A DNA stretch of 64,000 nt from CAISIP01 sp037968655 (GTDB lineage: Bacteria > Pseudomonadota > Gammaproteobacteria > Burkholderiales > Burkholderiaceae_C): assembly GCA_037968655.1 (NCBI GenBank), contig JBBKVW010000290.1, forward strand, positions 1-64,000. The letters are read 5' to 3'. Positions 16,348-25,074 of this stretch are shown in pieces; the first letter of the stretch is position 1, and each line of letters starts with the position of its first letter. A program made the position numbers and the translations under genes. Under the pieces are notes generated by a model. That model was not told the DNA's origin. It did no database searches and saw only the letters and a program-made list of their open reading frames with translations.

Positions 16348-17520
16348 TCATGGATGGAGCATGTCCGGGCCCATGGCAGTGCGATACCACTCATGGAAAT
16401 GCTGCATTCCGTCTTCCATCGGACTCTGGTAGGGGCCGCGCTCATCGACACCGCGTTGCATCAGCGCGCGCCTGCCGGCATCCATGCGCAGCGCGATCTC
16501 GTCGTCCTCGACGCAGGTCTCCATGTAGGCCGCCTGCTGTGCCTCGACAAATTCGCGTTCGAACGCCGCAATCTCTTCCGGGTAATAGAACTCGACCACG
16601 TTGAGTGTCTTTTGCGGCCCCATCGGATGCAGGGTGGACACGGTCAGCACATGCGGATACCACTCCAGCATCACATGCGGATAGTAGGCCAGCCAGATGG
16701 CGCCGAACTTGGGCGGGCGGCCGTTGCGGTAGTTCAGCAGCGCGGCTTGCCAGCGCTCATAGGCCGGACTGCCGGCCTTGCCCAGGCGATTGGCCACCCC
16801 GACCGTCTGCACGCAGTAGGACTTGCCGAACTCCCAGCGCAGGTCATCGCAGGTCACGAAACTACCCAGGCCGGGGTGGAAGGGCCCAACGTGGTAGTCC
16901 TCCAGATAGACCTCGATGAAGGTTTTCCAGTTGTAATTGCATTCATGCAGTTCGACATGATCCAGCACGTGGCCGGAAAAATCCAGGTCGGCCACGGGGC
17001 CCAATCGGGCCAGATCAGCCGCCACGCTGGGGTGGTTTGACGCCTGACCGCGTGCCTGCTCGAACAACAGGCCGTTCCATTCCTGCAAGGGGAAATTTTC
17101 CAGGTTCAGGCAAGGATCTTCGGGAAAATGCGGGGCGCCGATCAGGGTGCCGGCCGGTATGCCGGCGCCGCCGCCGCTGTAGGTCCATCGATGCAAAGGG
17201 CACACCAGATTGCCGAAGGCACTGCCGGGTTGTTCGCGCAGCAGGCTGCCGCGGCCCTTGAGCATCAGGGCCTGCCGGTGCCGGCAGACATTGGAGATCA
17301 ATTGCAACCCGTCCGGAGCATGTACCAGCGCCCGACCACCGGACTCCTGTGGCAGCGTGTAATAGTCGCCTGCCTCAGGTACGGCCAGACGATGGCCCGC
17401 ATATCGCGCGCTGCGCTGGAATATGCGCTGTTGTTCGTGCTGGTAGACGGCCTCGTCGAAGTAGCTGGCAACCGATAACTGGCTTGCAGCCTGCTGCAGG
17501 CTAAGACTTAAATCAGACAT
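16348..17520 (-). CDS. Rieske non-heme iron oxygenase, alpha subunit
   Basis: The 390-residue aromatic-ring-hydroxylating oxygenase type protein binds a Rieske [2Fe-2S] cluster through C79-x-H81 and C107-x2-H110. The mononuclear iron site is visible as NWKTFIEVYLEDYHVGPFH, with H210 and H215 as two ligands. The single-component, shorter form resembles the choline-monooxygenase/carnitine-oxygenase branch rather than two-subunit dioxygenases. No ferredoxin or reductase gene is adjacent, so electrons must come from elsewhere. Substrate is not predictable. It is divergent from xseB. Confidence 0.88.
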   Translation of the reverse strand: MSDLSLSLQQAASQLSVASYFDEAVYQHEQQRIFQRSARYAGHRLAVPEAGDYYTLPQESGGRALVHAPDGLQLISNVCRHRQALMLKGRGSLLREQPGSAFGNLVCPLHRWTYSGGGAGIPAGTLIGAPHFPEDPCLNLENFPLQEWNGLLFEQARGQASNHPSVAADLARLGPVADLDFSGHVLDHVELHECNYNWKTFIEVYLEDYHVGPFHPGLGSFVTCDDLRWEFGKSYCVQTVGVANRLGKAGSPAYERWQAALLNYRNGRPPKFGAIWLAYYPHVMLEWYPHVLTVSTLHPMGPQKTLNVVEFYYPEEIAAFEREFVEAQQAAYMETCVEDDEIALRMDAGRRALMQRGVDERGPYQSPMEDGMQHFHEWYRTAMGPDMLHP

Positions 17521-17760
17521 CGATGACCTGACCTAATTGCTCCCCACAGGGAGAAGACAACCGCAACTGCATCGGCAGCCTACGGTGACAAGATACACCG
17601 GACGTGCCGGCAGGCAAGCGGATGATTCTACCTGTCGAGGAATCTGCGCCGGGACTTCTGCCGGCGCCTGCCATGGTGTCTGGTCTGACGTCTAGCGATC
17701 CGGAGCGGCCTTCAATATGGTGGGAGCCTAAAATGCCGTGTTTTGACGATTGTTCATCCC
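17521..17760. other. divergent intergenic region, Rieske oxygenase / xseB
   Basis: These 240 bases must hold the promoters of both flanking transcription units. A TAAAAT at 17731-17736 could be the -10 element for xseB, but no matching -35 is apparent. I see no other structure. Confidence 0.4.
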
Positions 17761-18003
17761 ATGGTCAAGGCAACTGCCAATCCGAGCGCCGAGGCGCTTC
17801 CTGCCAGCTACGAGAGCGCGCTGGAGGAACTTGAAAAGCTGCTGGGCCGGCTCGAATCCGGTGACATGCCGCTGGAGCAACTGCTGGGTTCATACCAGCG
17901 CGGCGCGCAATTGCTGCAGTATTGCCGTGACAAGCTGCAGGCCGTGGAAAACCAGATCAAGGTGCTGGACGCCGGAACGCTCAAGACATGGATACCCGAG
18001 TGA
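17761..18003 (+). CDS. xseB: exodeoxyribonuclease VII small subunit
   Basis: The 80-residue protein carries the family core SYESALEELEKLLGRLESGDMPLEQLLGSYQRG and a helical tail. It is the accessory subunit of exonuclease VII, which degrades single-stranded DNA in the cytoplasm with XseA (not in the window). It overlaps ispA by 16 bases and starts the conserved xseB-ispA-dxs operon. Confidence 0.93.
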   Translation: MVKATANPSAEALPASYESALEELEKLLGRLESGDMPLEQLLGSYQRGAQLLQYCRDKLQAVENQIKVLDAGTLKTWIPE

Positions 18004-18980
18004 ATCACCGCCCCCCGCTGTCGGCAGCGCCGGTGGCAGACCTGCGCGATCCGCCGTTGGCGTCGCCGGCGGTGGATTTGCCTGAATGGATGGCCGAGCG
18101 TCTGGGGTTGGTCGAACATGCGCTGCAGCGCTGGGTCAGCGCAGAACCGCCCGAGGGCCTGGACCACGGCGCTCCGGCCGCGCTGGTGCAGGCCATGCGC
18201 TATGCGGTGCTCGATGGCGGCAAGCGCCTGCGCCCCTTGCTGGCGCTGGCCGCTTGCGAGGCTTTGCGGGGTCATCCTGACGCGGCATTGCGGGCCGCCT
18301 GCGCGGTCGAACTGATCCACGCCTATTCCCTCGTTCACGATGACATGCCTTGCATGGACAACGACATACTGCGCCGCGGCAAGCCGACGGTGCATGTCGC
18401 CTTTGACGAAGCGACGGCGCTGTTGGCCGGAGATGCGCTGCAGGCGCTGGCATTCGAGTTGTTGACGCCCGAGTCGACAGATGCTGTACCGTTTGCCATG
18501 CAGGCACTTTTTTGTCGTCTGCTTTCGCGCGCGGCCGGCAGCGCCGGCATGGCTGGCGGTCAGGCCATCGACCTTGCCAGCGTTGGTTGCGCGTTGAGCG
18601 AAAGACAGTTGTGCGACATGCATGCGCTCAAGACCGGCGCCCTGTTGCAAGGCAGCGTGCTGATGGGCGCTGCCTGCGGCGCGCCTTCAGCGCAACAGTG
18701 GCAGGCCCTGCACGACTTCGGTGCAGCCATCGGCCTGGCATTTCAGGTCGTCGATGACATACTGGATGTGACCTCCGATTCCCAGACGCTGGGAAAGACG
18801 GCAGGAAAGGATGCGGCCAACGAAAAACCCACCTATGTGTCGGTACTCGGCCTGGCGCGATCGCAGGAGTATGCGCAGGAACTGCTGGCCCAGGCCCTGG
18901 CTGCGCTGGAGCGCGGCGCGCTGCCCGACGATCGCATGCTGCGCGCGCTCGCCGACATGGTCGTGAACCGATCCAATTGA
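17988..18980 (+). CDS. ispA: farnesyl diphosphate synthase (geranyltranstransferase)
   Basis: The 330-residue prenyltransferase condenses IPP with DMAPP/GPP to form FPP. The first aspartate-rich motif is DDMPCMDND (about 118-126), the second is DDILD, and GGKRLRP lies upstream as expected. The N-terminus is some 30 residues longer than the E. coli enzyme; an internal start is possible, but the ATG at 17988 overlaps xseB as is common in the operon. It lies directly before dxs, linking precursor supply and chain elongation. Confidence 0.95.
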   Translation: MDTRVNHRPPLSAAPVADLRDPPLASPAVDLPEWMAERLGLVEHALQRWVSAEPPEGLDHGAPAALVQAMRYAVLDGGKRLRPLLALAACEALRGHPDAALRAACAVELIHAYSLVHDDMPCMDNDILRRGKPTVHVAFDEATALLAGDALQALAFELLTPESTDAVPFAMQALFCRLLSRAAGSAGMAGGQAIDLASVGCALSERQLCDMHALKTGALLQGSVLMGAACGAPSAQQWQALHDFGAAIGLAFQVVDDILDVTSDSQTLGKTAGKDAANEKPTYVSVLGLARSQEYAQELLAQALAALERGALPDDRMLRALADMVVNRSN

Positions 18981-18989
18981 GGATTGCCG

Positions 18990-20888
18990 ATGCAAGATTC
19001 CCCCTATCCCCTGTTGCAGAACATCCTCGATCCGTCCGACCTGCGGCGCATGGCGCGTGGCCAGTTGACTGCGCTTGCCGCGCAGTTGCGCGCTTATGTG
19101 CTGGAGAGCGTGGCGCGTACCGGCGGCCATCTGAGTTCCAACCTGGGAACGGTCGAACTGACCGTGGCGCTGCACTATGTGTTCAATACGCCGCATGACC
19201 GGCTGGTATGGGACGTGGGCCACCAGACTTACCCGCACAAGATCCTGACCGGTCGGCGCGAGCGGATGGGCACATTGCGCCAGCTCGGTGGGTTGAGCGG
19301 TTTTCCGCAGCGCAGTGAAAGCGCCCACGATGCCTTCGGCACGGCGCATTCGAGCACTTCGATATCGGCCGCGCTGGGCATGGCCATGGCGGCCAGGATC
19401 AAGGGCGAGGACCGGCACAGCGTGGCCATCATCGGCGACGGCGCGCTCACTGCCGGCATGGCATTCGAGGCTTTGAACAACGCTGGAATCGCAGACTGCA
19501 AGCTGCTGGTGATTCTCAACGACAACGACATGAGCATCAGCCCGCCGGTGGGTGCGCTCAATCGCTATCTGGCCCAGTTGATGACCGGGCAGTTCTATGC
19601 TGCGGCCAAGCATGTGGGCAAGAGCGTCCTCAAGGGTGCGCCGCCATTGTTCGAGCTGGCCAAGCGGATCGAGGAACATGCCAAGGGCATGGTGGTGCCG
19701 GCAACGCTGTTCGAGAAGTTCGGTTTCAACTACACCGGTCCGATCGACGGGCACGACCTTGAGTCGCTGATCCCGACGCTGGAGAATATCCGCCGGCTCG
19801 ATGGTCCGCAGTTCCTGCATGTGGTCACAAAAAAGGGGCAGGGCTACAAACTTGCAGAAGCTGATCCGGTGGCCTATCACGGGCCGGGCAAGTTCGACCC
19901 GGCGGTGGGGTTGCAGAAGTCGGCCGCGCCGGCCAAGACCAGTTTCACCCAGGTCTTTGGCCAGTGGTTGTGTGACATGGCGGCGCAGGACAAGCGCCTG
20001 GTCGGCATCACACCAGCCATGCGCGAGGGTTCTGGCATGGTCGAGTTCGAGAAGCGCTTTCCGTCGCGCTATTTCGACGTTGGCATTGCCGAGCAACACG
20101 CTGTCACCTTCGCCGCCGGCCTGGCGTGTGAAGGACTCAAGCCGGTCGTGGCGATTTATTCGACCTTCCTGCAGCGTGCCTACGACCAGTTGATCCACGA
20201 TGTGGCGATCCAGAATCTGCCGGTTGTTTTTGCGCTCGACCGCGCCGGTTTGGTCGGTGCCGATGGCGCGACCCATGCCGGCGCATATGACATTGCCTAC
20301 TTGCGTTGCATTCCCAATCTGTCCATTGCATGCCCGGCCGATGAGAACGAGTGCCGCAGGCTGCTAAGCAGTGCCTTTGAGCAGGATCATCCGGTCGCAG
20401 TCCGTTATCCGCGCGGTGCCGGAGCAGGCGTTGCCACCGAGCCGGACCTGGCGGCACTGCCTTACGGCAAGGCGCAGCTGCGCCACAGCGGGCGCGGCAT
20501 TGCCATCCTGGCGTTTGGCACCCTGTTGCACCCGGCACTGGCTGTGGCCAAGCAGATCAATGCCACAGTCGTCAATATGCGCTGGGCCAAACCGCTGGAC
20601 CAGACCCTGTTGCTGGAGGTCGCGCAGCAGCACGAGGCCCTGGTCACAATCGAAGAAGGGGCGGTCATGGGTGGCGCTGGCAGCGCAGTGGCCGAATGTC
20701 TGCAGGCCGCTGGCCTGGTGCGACCGATCCTGCATCTGGGCCTGCCCGACCAGTTCATCGAGCATGGCGATCCGGTTCACTTGTTGGCGCTGCAAGGACT
20801 GGATGCAGACGGCATCGGTGCGGCAATTCGCAAGCGTTTTCCTGAGTTGCTCGACAGTTCGCGCCCCTCCCTCAAAGTAGTCTGCTGA
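18990..20888 (+). CDS. dxs: 1-deoxy-D-xylulose-5-phosphate synthase
   Basis: The 632-residue thiamine-diphosphate enzyme makes DXP from pyruvate and glyceraldehyde-3-phosphate, the first step of the MEP isoprenoid pathway. The thiamine-binding GDG...ND region (AIIGDGALTAGMAFEALNN), the transketolase domain with FDVGIAEQHAVTFAAGLA, and the C-terminal domain are all present. GAGG before the ATG at 18990 sets the start. It lies nine bases after ispA and is clearly in one operon with it. Confidence 0.97.
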   Translation: MQDSPYPLLQNILDPSDLRRMARGQLTALAAQLRAYVLESVARTGGHLSSNLGTVELTVALHYVFNTPHDRLVWDVGHQTYPHKILTGRRERMGTLRQLGGLSGFPQRSESAHDAFGTAHSSTSISAALGMAMAARIKGEDRHSVAIIGDGALTAGMAFEALNNAGIADCKLLVILNDNDMSISPPVGALNRYLAQLMTGQFYAAAKHVGKSVLKGAPPLFELAKRIEEHAKGMVVPATLFEKFGFNYTGPIDGHDLESLIPTLENIRRLDGPQFLHVVTKKGQGYKLAEADPVAYHGPGKFDPAVGLQKSAAPAKTSFTQVFGQWLCDMAAQDKRLVGITPAMREGSGMVEFEKRFPSRYFDVGIAEQHAVTFAAGLACEGLKPVVAIYSTFLQRAYDQLIHDVAIQNLPVVFALDRAGLVGADGATHAGAYDIAYLRCIPNLSIACPADENECRRLLSSAFEQDHPVAVRYPRGAGAGVATEPDLAALPYGKAQLRHSGRGIAILAFGTLLHPALAVAKQINATVVNMRWAKPLDQTLLLEVAQQHEALVTIEEGAVMGGAGSAVAECLQAAGLVRPILHLGLPDQFIEHGDPVHLLALQGLDADGIGAAIRKRFPELLDSSRPSLKVVC

Positions 20889-21107
20889 GGTAGTCTGGCC
20901 ACTGCCAACCGGCCGCAGACGCTGGCCGAAGCGCGCAACTGCGCGAGTCGTCGTTTGCTGTTGCTGCGCTGGTGTTTTCCCTAGCTTTCCGCGTTACACT
21001 CGGCGGCCTTTTGTCGGCGCATACGGTTACCCTAGGGGGTGACGCCAGATGACGTTTGCCGCGCCACGGGCGTGGCCGCTGCCCGAAGCTGAATTACCGG
21101 AGACTCT
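20889..21107. other. intergenic region, dxs to TRAP operon
   Basis: About 220 bases that should hold the end of the dxs transcript and the promoter of the TRAP permease genes. I see no convincing hairpin terminator and no strong promoter match. Confidence 0.4.
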
Positions 21108-21740
21108 ATGCCTTTCCTGCTTTCCGTATCCAGGGTGATCGACGCGATCAGCCTGGGCCTTGGCAAATTGATCATGTGGCTGATCCTGGGTGCAACCGTC
21201 ATCAGCTCGGTCAACGCGGTGCTGCGCAAGGCCTTCAATGTCGGGTCGAACTCTGCGCTGGAGATTCAGTGGTATCTGTTTGCCGGCGTCTTCATGCTCG
21301 GTGTCGGATACGTCATGCTCAAGAACGACCATGTGCGTATCGACTTCATCTCCGGGCGTTTTTCCAAACGGACCAATGCCATCATCGACGCCATCGGCAT
21401 CGTGGTGTTCACGATCCCATTGGCCATCATCATGATCGACCTGGCCTGGCCCTACTTCATGCGCGCCTATGACAGTGGGGAGATGAGCCAGAATGCCGGC
21501 GGACTGATCCGCTGGCCGGCCATCATGCTGATACCGGTCGGGTTCGGCGTGCTGCTGATGCAGGCGATCTCCGAACTGATCAAGCGCATAGGCTTTCTGA
21601 CCGGCCACCGTGACCAGCCTTTCTCGGTCGAGCACGACAAGACCAACGAAGAACTGTTGGCCGAGGAAATGGCCGCTGAAGAAGAAGCCGAGATGGCCCG
21701 CGCGCAAGGGCATCGCGTACAACTGCCAGGAAAAGACTGA
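21108..21740 (+). CDS. TRAP transporter small permease (DctQ type)
   Basis: The 210-residue protein has four transmembrane helices (around 12-35, 50-70, 87-110 and 135-160) and the typical DctQ arginine/aspartate region KNDHVRIDFIS. The charged C-terminal tail (EELLAEEMAAEEEAEMARAQ) is unusually acidic. With the large permease it forms the sodium-driven membrane part of a TRAP importer for organic acids. The large subunit starts two bases after its stop. Confidence 0.9.
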   Translation: MPFLLSVSRVIDAISLGLGKLIMWLILGATVISSVNAVLRKAFNVGSNSALEIQWYLFAGVFMLGVGYVMLKNDHVRIDFISGRFSKRTNAIIDAIGIVVFTIPLAIIMIDLAWPYFMRAYDSGEMSQNAGGLIRWPAIMLIPVGFGVLLMQAISELIKRIGFLTGHRDQPFSVEHDKTNEELLAEEMAAEEEAEMARAQGHRVQLPGKD

Positions 21741-21741
21741 C

Positions 21742-23589
21742 ATGATCGAATTCCTCACCCAGAACTTTGTCCCGGTCATGTTCGCCGGGCTGTTGTTCTT
21801 CCTGTTGACGGGCATTCCTGTCGCATTCGGCCTGGCCGCAACTGGCTTGTTCTTCGGCCTGATCGGCATGGAACTGGGCCTGTTCTCGACCAACCTGTTC
21901 CAGGCGCTGCCACTGCGGGTGTTTGCCATCATGTCCAACGAGACGTTGCTGGCAATTCCTTTTTTCACTTTCATGGGCATCATCCTGGAGCGCTCCCGAA
22001 TGGCCGAGGACCTGCTGTCCACGGTCGGCCAGGTGTTCGGTCCGGCGCGCGGCGGCCTGGCGATCGCCGTGATCCTGGTTGGCGCCTTGCTGGCTGCCAC
22101 CACCGGTGTGGTCGCCGCAGCGGTGATTTCGATGGGCCTGATCTCATTGCCGATCATGCTGCGCTATGGCTACAACCGCACCATTGCCACCGGCGCCATC
22201 ACAGCGTCCGGCACCCTGGCCCAGGCCATTCCACCGTCCCTGGTGCTGATCGTGCTGGCCGACCAGATGGGCCGTTCGGTCGGCGACATGTACGCCGGCG
22301 CATTGATGCCGGCCTTGCTGCTGGTTGCGCTGTACGTGAGTTATATCGTCCTGATTGCGATCGTCAAACCCAAGTGGGTGCCGGCCTTGCCTGCCGAGGC
22401 GCGCATCTACCGCGAGAACAATGGAGCCAGCGGCCACGTGTCGTTGATCGTATTGCTGGTGGTCTGCGGCCTGGCTGGCTGGTTCTGGTCAACTGTCCAC
22501 GATGGCTACATGACGCGCTGGATGGAACGAACCATTCCGTCGCCCGGCGACGAGATCGTGATCATGTCCCTGACGGTGTCGTCGTTGCTGGCACTTGTTC
22601 TGGCCATCGTCAACCGCGTCACAGGCATGGGACTGCTGTCCAAGTTGGCCGAGCAGGTCACTTTCGTACTGATACCGCCCCTGGTGCTGATGTTCCTGGT
22701 GCTGGGGACGATTTTCCTGGGCATTGCCACGCCAACGGAAGGTGGCGCCATGGGCGCGATGGGCGCACTGATCATGGCGGTGTCGCGCCGGCGCCTGAGC
22801 TTCAAGCTGCTCAAGCAGGCGCTCGATGGCACTGCCAAGCTGGCGACCTTCGTGATGTTCATCCTGGTCGGCTCCACGGTATTTAGCTTCACCTTCAACG
22901 CGGCCGATGGCCACGTCTGGGTGGAGCACCTGTTCACCAACATGCCTGGCGGTGCCTTGGGTTTCCTGATCGTCGTCAACCTGCTGGTGTTCGTGCTGGG
23001 TTGCTTCATCGACTTCTTCGAGATCGCATTCATCGTGATCCCGATCCTGGTTCCGGTGGCGACCAAGATCCTGCCCGAGTTGATGCCTGGCGTGCCGATC
23101 GACTCGGTGATGATCTGGTTCGGCATCATCCTGGCCATCAATTTGCAGACGTCGTTCCTGACCCCGCCGTTCGGATTTGCGCTGTTCTATCTGCGCAGTG
23201 TGGCGGCGAAAACCGAATACCAGGACCGCATAACGGGAGAGACGATCCCCGCAGTCAAGACCTCACAGATCTACATGGGTTCGATCGCATTTCTTTTTCT
23301 TCAGATCATCGTCCTGGCGTCGGTCGTCACGTTCCCGCAATTGGTTGTGAGCGGCATCACCAAGGGGCCGCAGATCGACGCCGAGGCGGCGCTGGAGGCC
23401 TTCCGCGTGCCTGGCCCGGGCAAACTGGCTCCTTTGCCGACGTTCGGGTTTCCGACAGCTCCGGGTGCCAGTGCACCAGCGCAAGGCGCCGCCAGTGCAC
23501 CCGCCGCAGACGCGGGCGCCGCCGCCAATGATGATCCGATGAAGGCGATCCTGGACGCAGTGAAGAAGGACGCCGAAGCCAAGAAGTAG
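21742..23589 (+). CDS. TRAP transporter large permease (DctM type, FcbT3-like)
   Basis: The 615-residue DctM-type carrier is longer than the usual 430 residues. It has an extra hydrophobic insert around 225-330 and an Ala/Pro-rich soluble tail (about 560-615) ending in Lys/Asp/Ala. Long large subunits with such inserts go with the mannitol/chloroaromatic (COG4664) branch, which fits the binding protein encoded downstream on the other strand. It ends at TAG just before a strong bidirectional terminator. Confidence 0.9.
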   Translation: MIEFLTQNFVPVMFAGLLFFLLTGIPVAFGLAATGLFFGLIGMELGLFSTNLFQALPLRVFAIMSNETLLAIPFFTFMGIILERSRMAEDLLSTVGQVFGPARGGLAIAVILVGALLAATTGVVAAAVISMGLISLPIMLRYGYNRTIATGAITASGTLAQAIPPSLVLIVLADQMGRSVGDMYAGALMPALLLVALYVSYIVLIAIVKPKWVPALPAEARIYRENNGASGHVSLIVLLVVCGLAGWFWSTVHDGYMTRWMERTIPSPGDEIVIMSLTVSSLLALVLAIVNRVTGMGLLSKLAEQVTFVLIPPLVLMFLVLGTIFLGIATPTEGGAMGAMGALIMAVSRRRLSFKLLKQALDGTAKLATFVMFILVGSTVFSFTFNAADGHVWVEHLFTNMPGGALGFLIVVNLLVFVLGCFIDFFEIAFIVIPILVPVATKILPELMPGVPIDSVMIWFGIILAINLQTSFLTPPFGFALFYLRSVAAKTEYQDRITGETIPAVKTSQIYMGSIAFLFLQIIVLASVVTFPQLVVSGITKGPQIDAEAALEAFRVPGPGKLAPLPTFGFPTAPGASAPAQGAASAPAADAGAAANDDPMKAILDAVKKDAEAKK

Positions 23590-23672
23590 GGCCACCGCCG
23601 GGCGGGCGCTCGGCCACATTGATCTTGTGGCGCCGTTCCAGCCGGTGCCGGATTGAACGGTCAACAAACAAA

Positions 23673-23699
23673 AAAAGGCCCCGCATTGCGGGGCCTTTT
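23673..23699. terminator. strong bidirectional intrinsic terminator
   Basis: AAAAGGCCCCGC-ATT-GCGGGGCCTTTT is a perfect 12-bp stem flanked by an A-run on one side and a T-run on the other. It sits between the convergent dctM and dctP genes and should end transcripts from both directions. Confidence 0.92.
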
Positions 23700-23708
23700 G
23701 CATGGAGG

Positions 23709-23730
23709 CGGCGTCTTCGAAAAGACGCCG
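23709..23730. terminator. second hairpin before the dctP stop
   Basis: CGGCGTCTT-CGAA-AAGACGCCG is a perfect nine-pair stem just outside the stop codon of the minus-strand dctP gene, ten bases from the main terminator. It may protect the 3' end or back up termination. Confidence 0.5.
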
Positions 23731-23743
23731 GCCCACTGGCAAC

Positions 23744-24826
23744 TTACAGCTTCTGGCGCTGCATGTAGTTGTCGAAGGTCGATTCGGTGAAGCGGAACCA
23801 CAGGTTCTGGTCGCGGCGGAATGCGGAGTAGTCTTCGTAAATCTTCTTCCAGGCAGGATTGCTGCCATTGAGTTCTGAATACAGAGCCATCGACTCCTTG
23901 AAGGCTGCGTCCATCACGGTCGCCGGGAACGGGAACAATTTGGCGCCCAGTCCCACCAGCTGCTTAAGGGCGCCGGGGTTGAGTGCATCGTACTGCGCTT
24001 GCATGTTGGTGTGTGCGTAGTATGAAGCGGCGTTGATGATCGCCTTGTACTCAGCCGAAAGTCCGTCGTACGCCTTGGTGTTGACGTGCAAGTCGAGCTG
24101 GGGGCCGCCTTCCCAGTAACCGGGGTAGGCGTAGTTGTTGGCAACTTTGTAAAAGCCCAGCTTCAGGTCGTCATACGGACCGACCCATTCGGCCGCATCG
24201 ATCGTGCCTTTTTCCAGCGACTGATATATCTCGCCGCCGGGAATGTTGGCAGCAATACCGCCAATGCGCTCCCAGACCTTGCCGCTGAAGCCGCCGGTGC
24301 GGAACTTCAGGCCCTTGATGTCGTCCATCGACTTGATCGGCTTGCGGAACCAGCCGCCCATCTGGGCTCCGGTGTTGCCCATCGGGAAGTTGATGATGTT
24401 GTACTGGCGATAGAACTCACGCGTGAGCTTCAGGCCATTGCCATGCATCATCCAGGCCGTCATCTGGCGGCTGTTCAGGCCAAACGGAATCGCGCAGCCG
24501 ATGGCAAACGTGGGATCCTTGCCAAAGTAGTAGTACGGCGCCGTGCTGGCCATTTCGACGGTGCCGGCTTGCACCGCATCAACGGTACCGAACGCCGGCA
24601 CCAGTTCGCCCGGGCCGTGGGTCGTGATCTCGAACTTGCCGCCCGACATGTCCTTGACCTGCTTGGCAAACACATCCGATACGCCAAACAATGTGTCGAG
24701 CGATTTCGGGAAGCTGGAAGTCAGACGCCAGCGCAATGCGGTCTGCGCATGCACGATTGCTGGCGCGATGCCAGCGGCGAGTACGCCAGCCAGGCCGGTA
24801 GTTTTGATGATGGAACGACGATCCAT
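23744..24826 (-). CDS. TRAP transporter substrate-binding protein (DctP/TakP type)
   Basis: The 360-residue periplasmic receptor has a twin-arginine-like signal (MDRRSIIKTTGLAG, cleavage near VHAQT), as often seen in the FcbT1/TakP branch. Conserved-looking regions include FGKDPTFAIGCAIPFGLNSRQM and GLKFRTGGFSG. TakP-type receptors bind 2-oxo acids with sodium; a similar ligand is likely but not proven. AGGAG before the ATG at 24826 sets the start, rejecting a 57-residue extension. It faces its probable permease genes tail to tail instead of sitting in one operon, and carries its own upstream palindrome. Confidence 0.9.
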   Translation of the reverse strand: MDRRSIIKTTGLAGVLAAGIAPAIVHAQTALRWRLTSSFPKSLDTLFGVSDVFAKQVKDMSGGKFEITTHGPGELVPAFGTVDAVQAGTVEMASTAPYYYFGKDPTFAIGCAIPFGLNSRQMTAWMMHGNGLKLTREFYRQYNIINFPMGNTGAQMGGWFRKPIKSMDDIKGLKFRTGGFSGKVWERIGGIAANIPGGEIYQSLEKGTIDAAEWVGPYDDLKLGFYKVANNYAYPGYWEGGPQLDLHVNTKAYDGLSAEYKAIINAASYYAHTNMQAQYDALNPGALKQLVGLGAKLFPFPATVMDAAFKESMALYSELNGSNPAWKKIYEDYSAFRRDQNLWFRFTESTFDNYMQRQKL

Positions 24827-24857
24827 GGGTAGTTTCTCCTTTTCATTGATACCAAGT

Positions 24858-24882
24858 GAATTGCACCATGATGGCGCAATTC
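24858..24882. promoter_or_regulatory. 25-bp near-perfect palindrome upstream of dctP
   Basis: GAATTGCACCAT-G-ATGGCGCAATTC: eleven of twelve pairs match around a one-base centre, 32 bases before the dctP start in a divergent intergenic region. It looks like a dimer-binding operator. The cognate regulator is unknown. Confidence 0.6.
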
Positions 24883-25074
24883 GAGTAACGGGTGGCGCTG
24901 AAGGCCACCAGGACGTGCTGTCCCGCAGATTGTCGACAGGTTCGCCCAAATGTGGCAGGGGGGTTTCCCTTACTGGGCCATTCGAATTTGAAACCAAATC
25001 AGCGGCTCGGGCTGGAGCAGGCGGAACCCAGGCAATATGACCGGCAGTGGAGGCCAGCGCGCTGGCATAAGATC

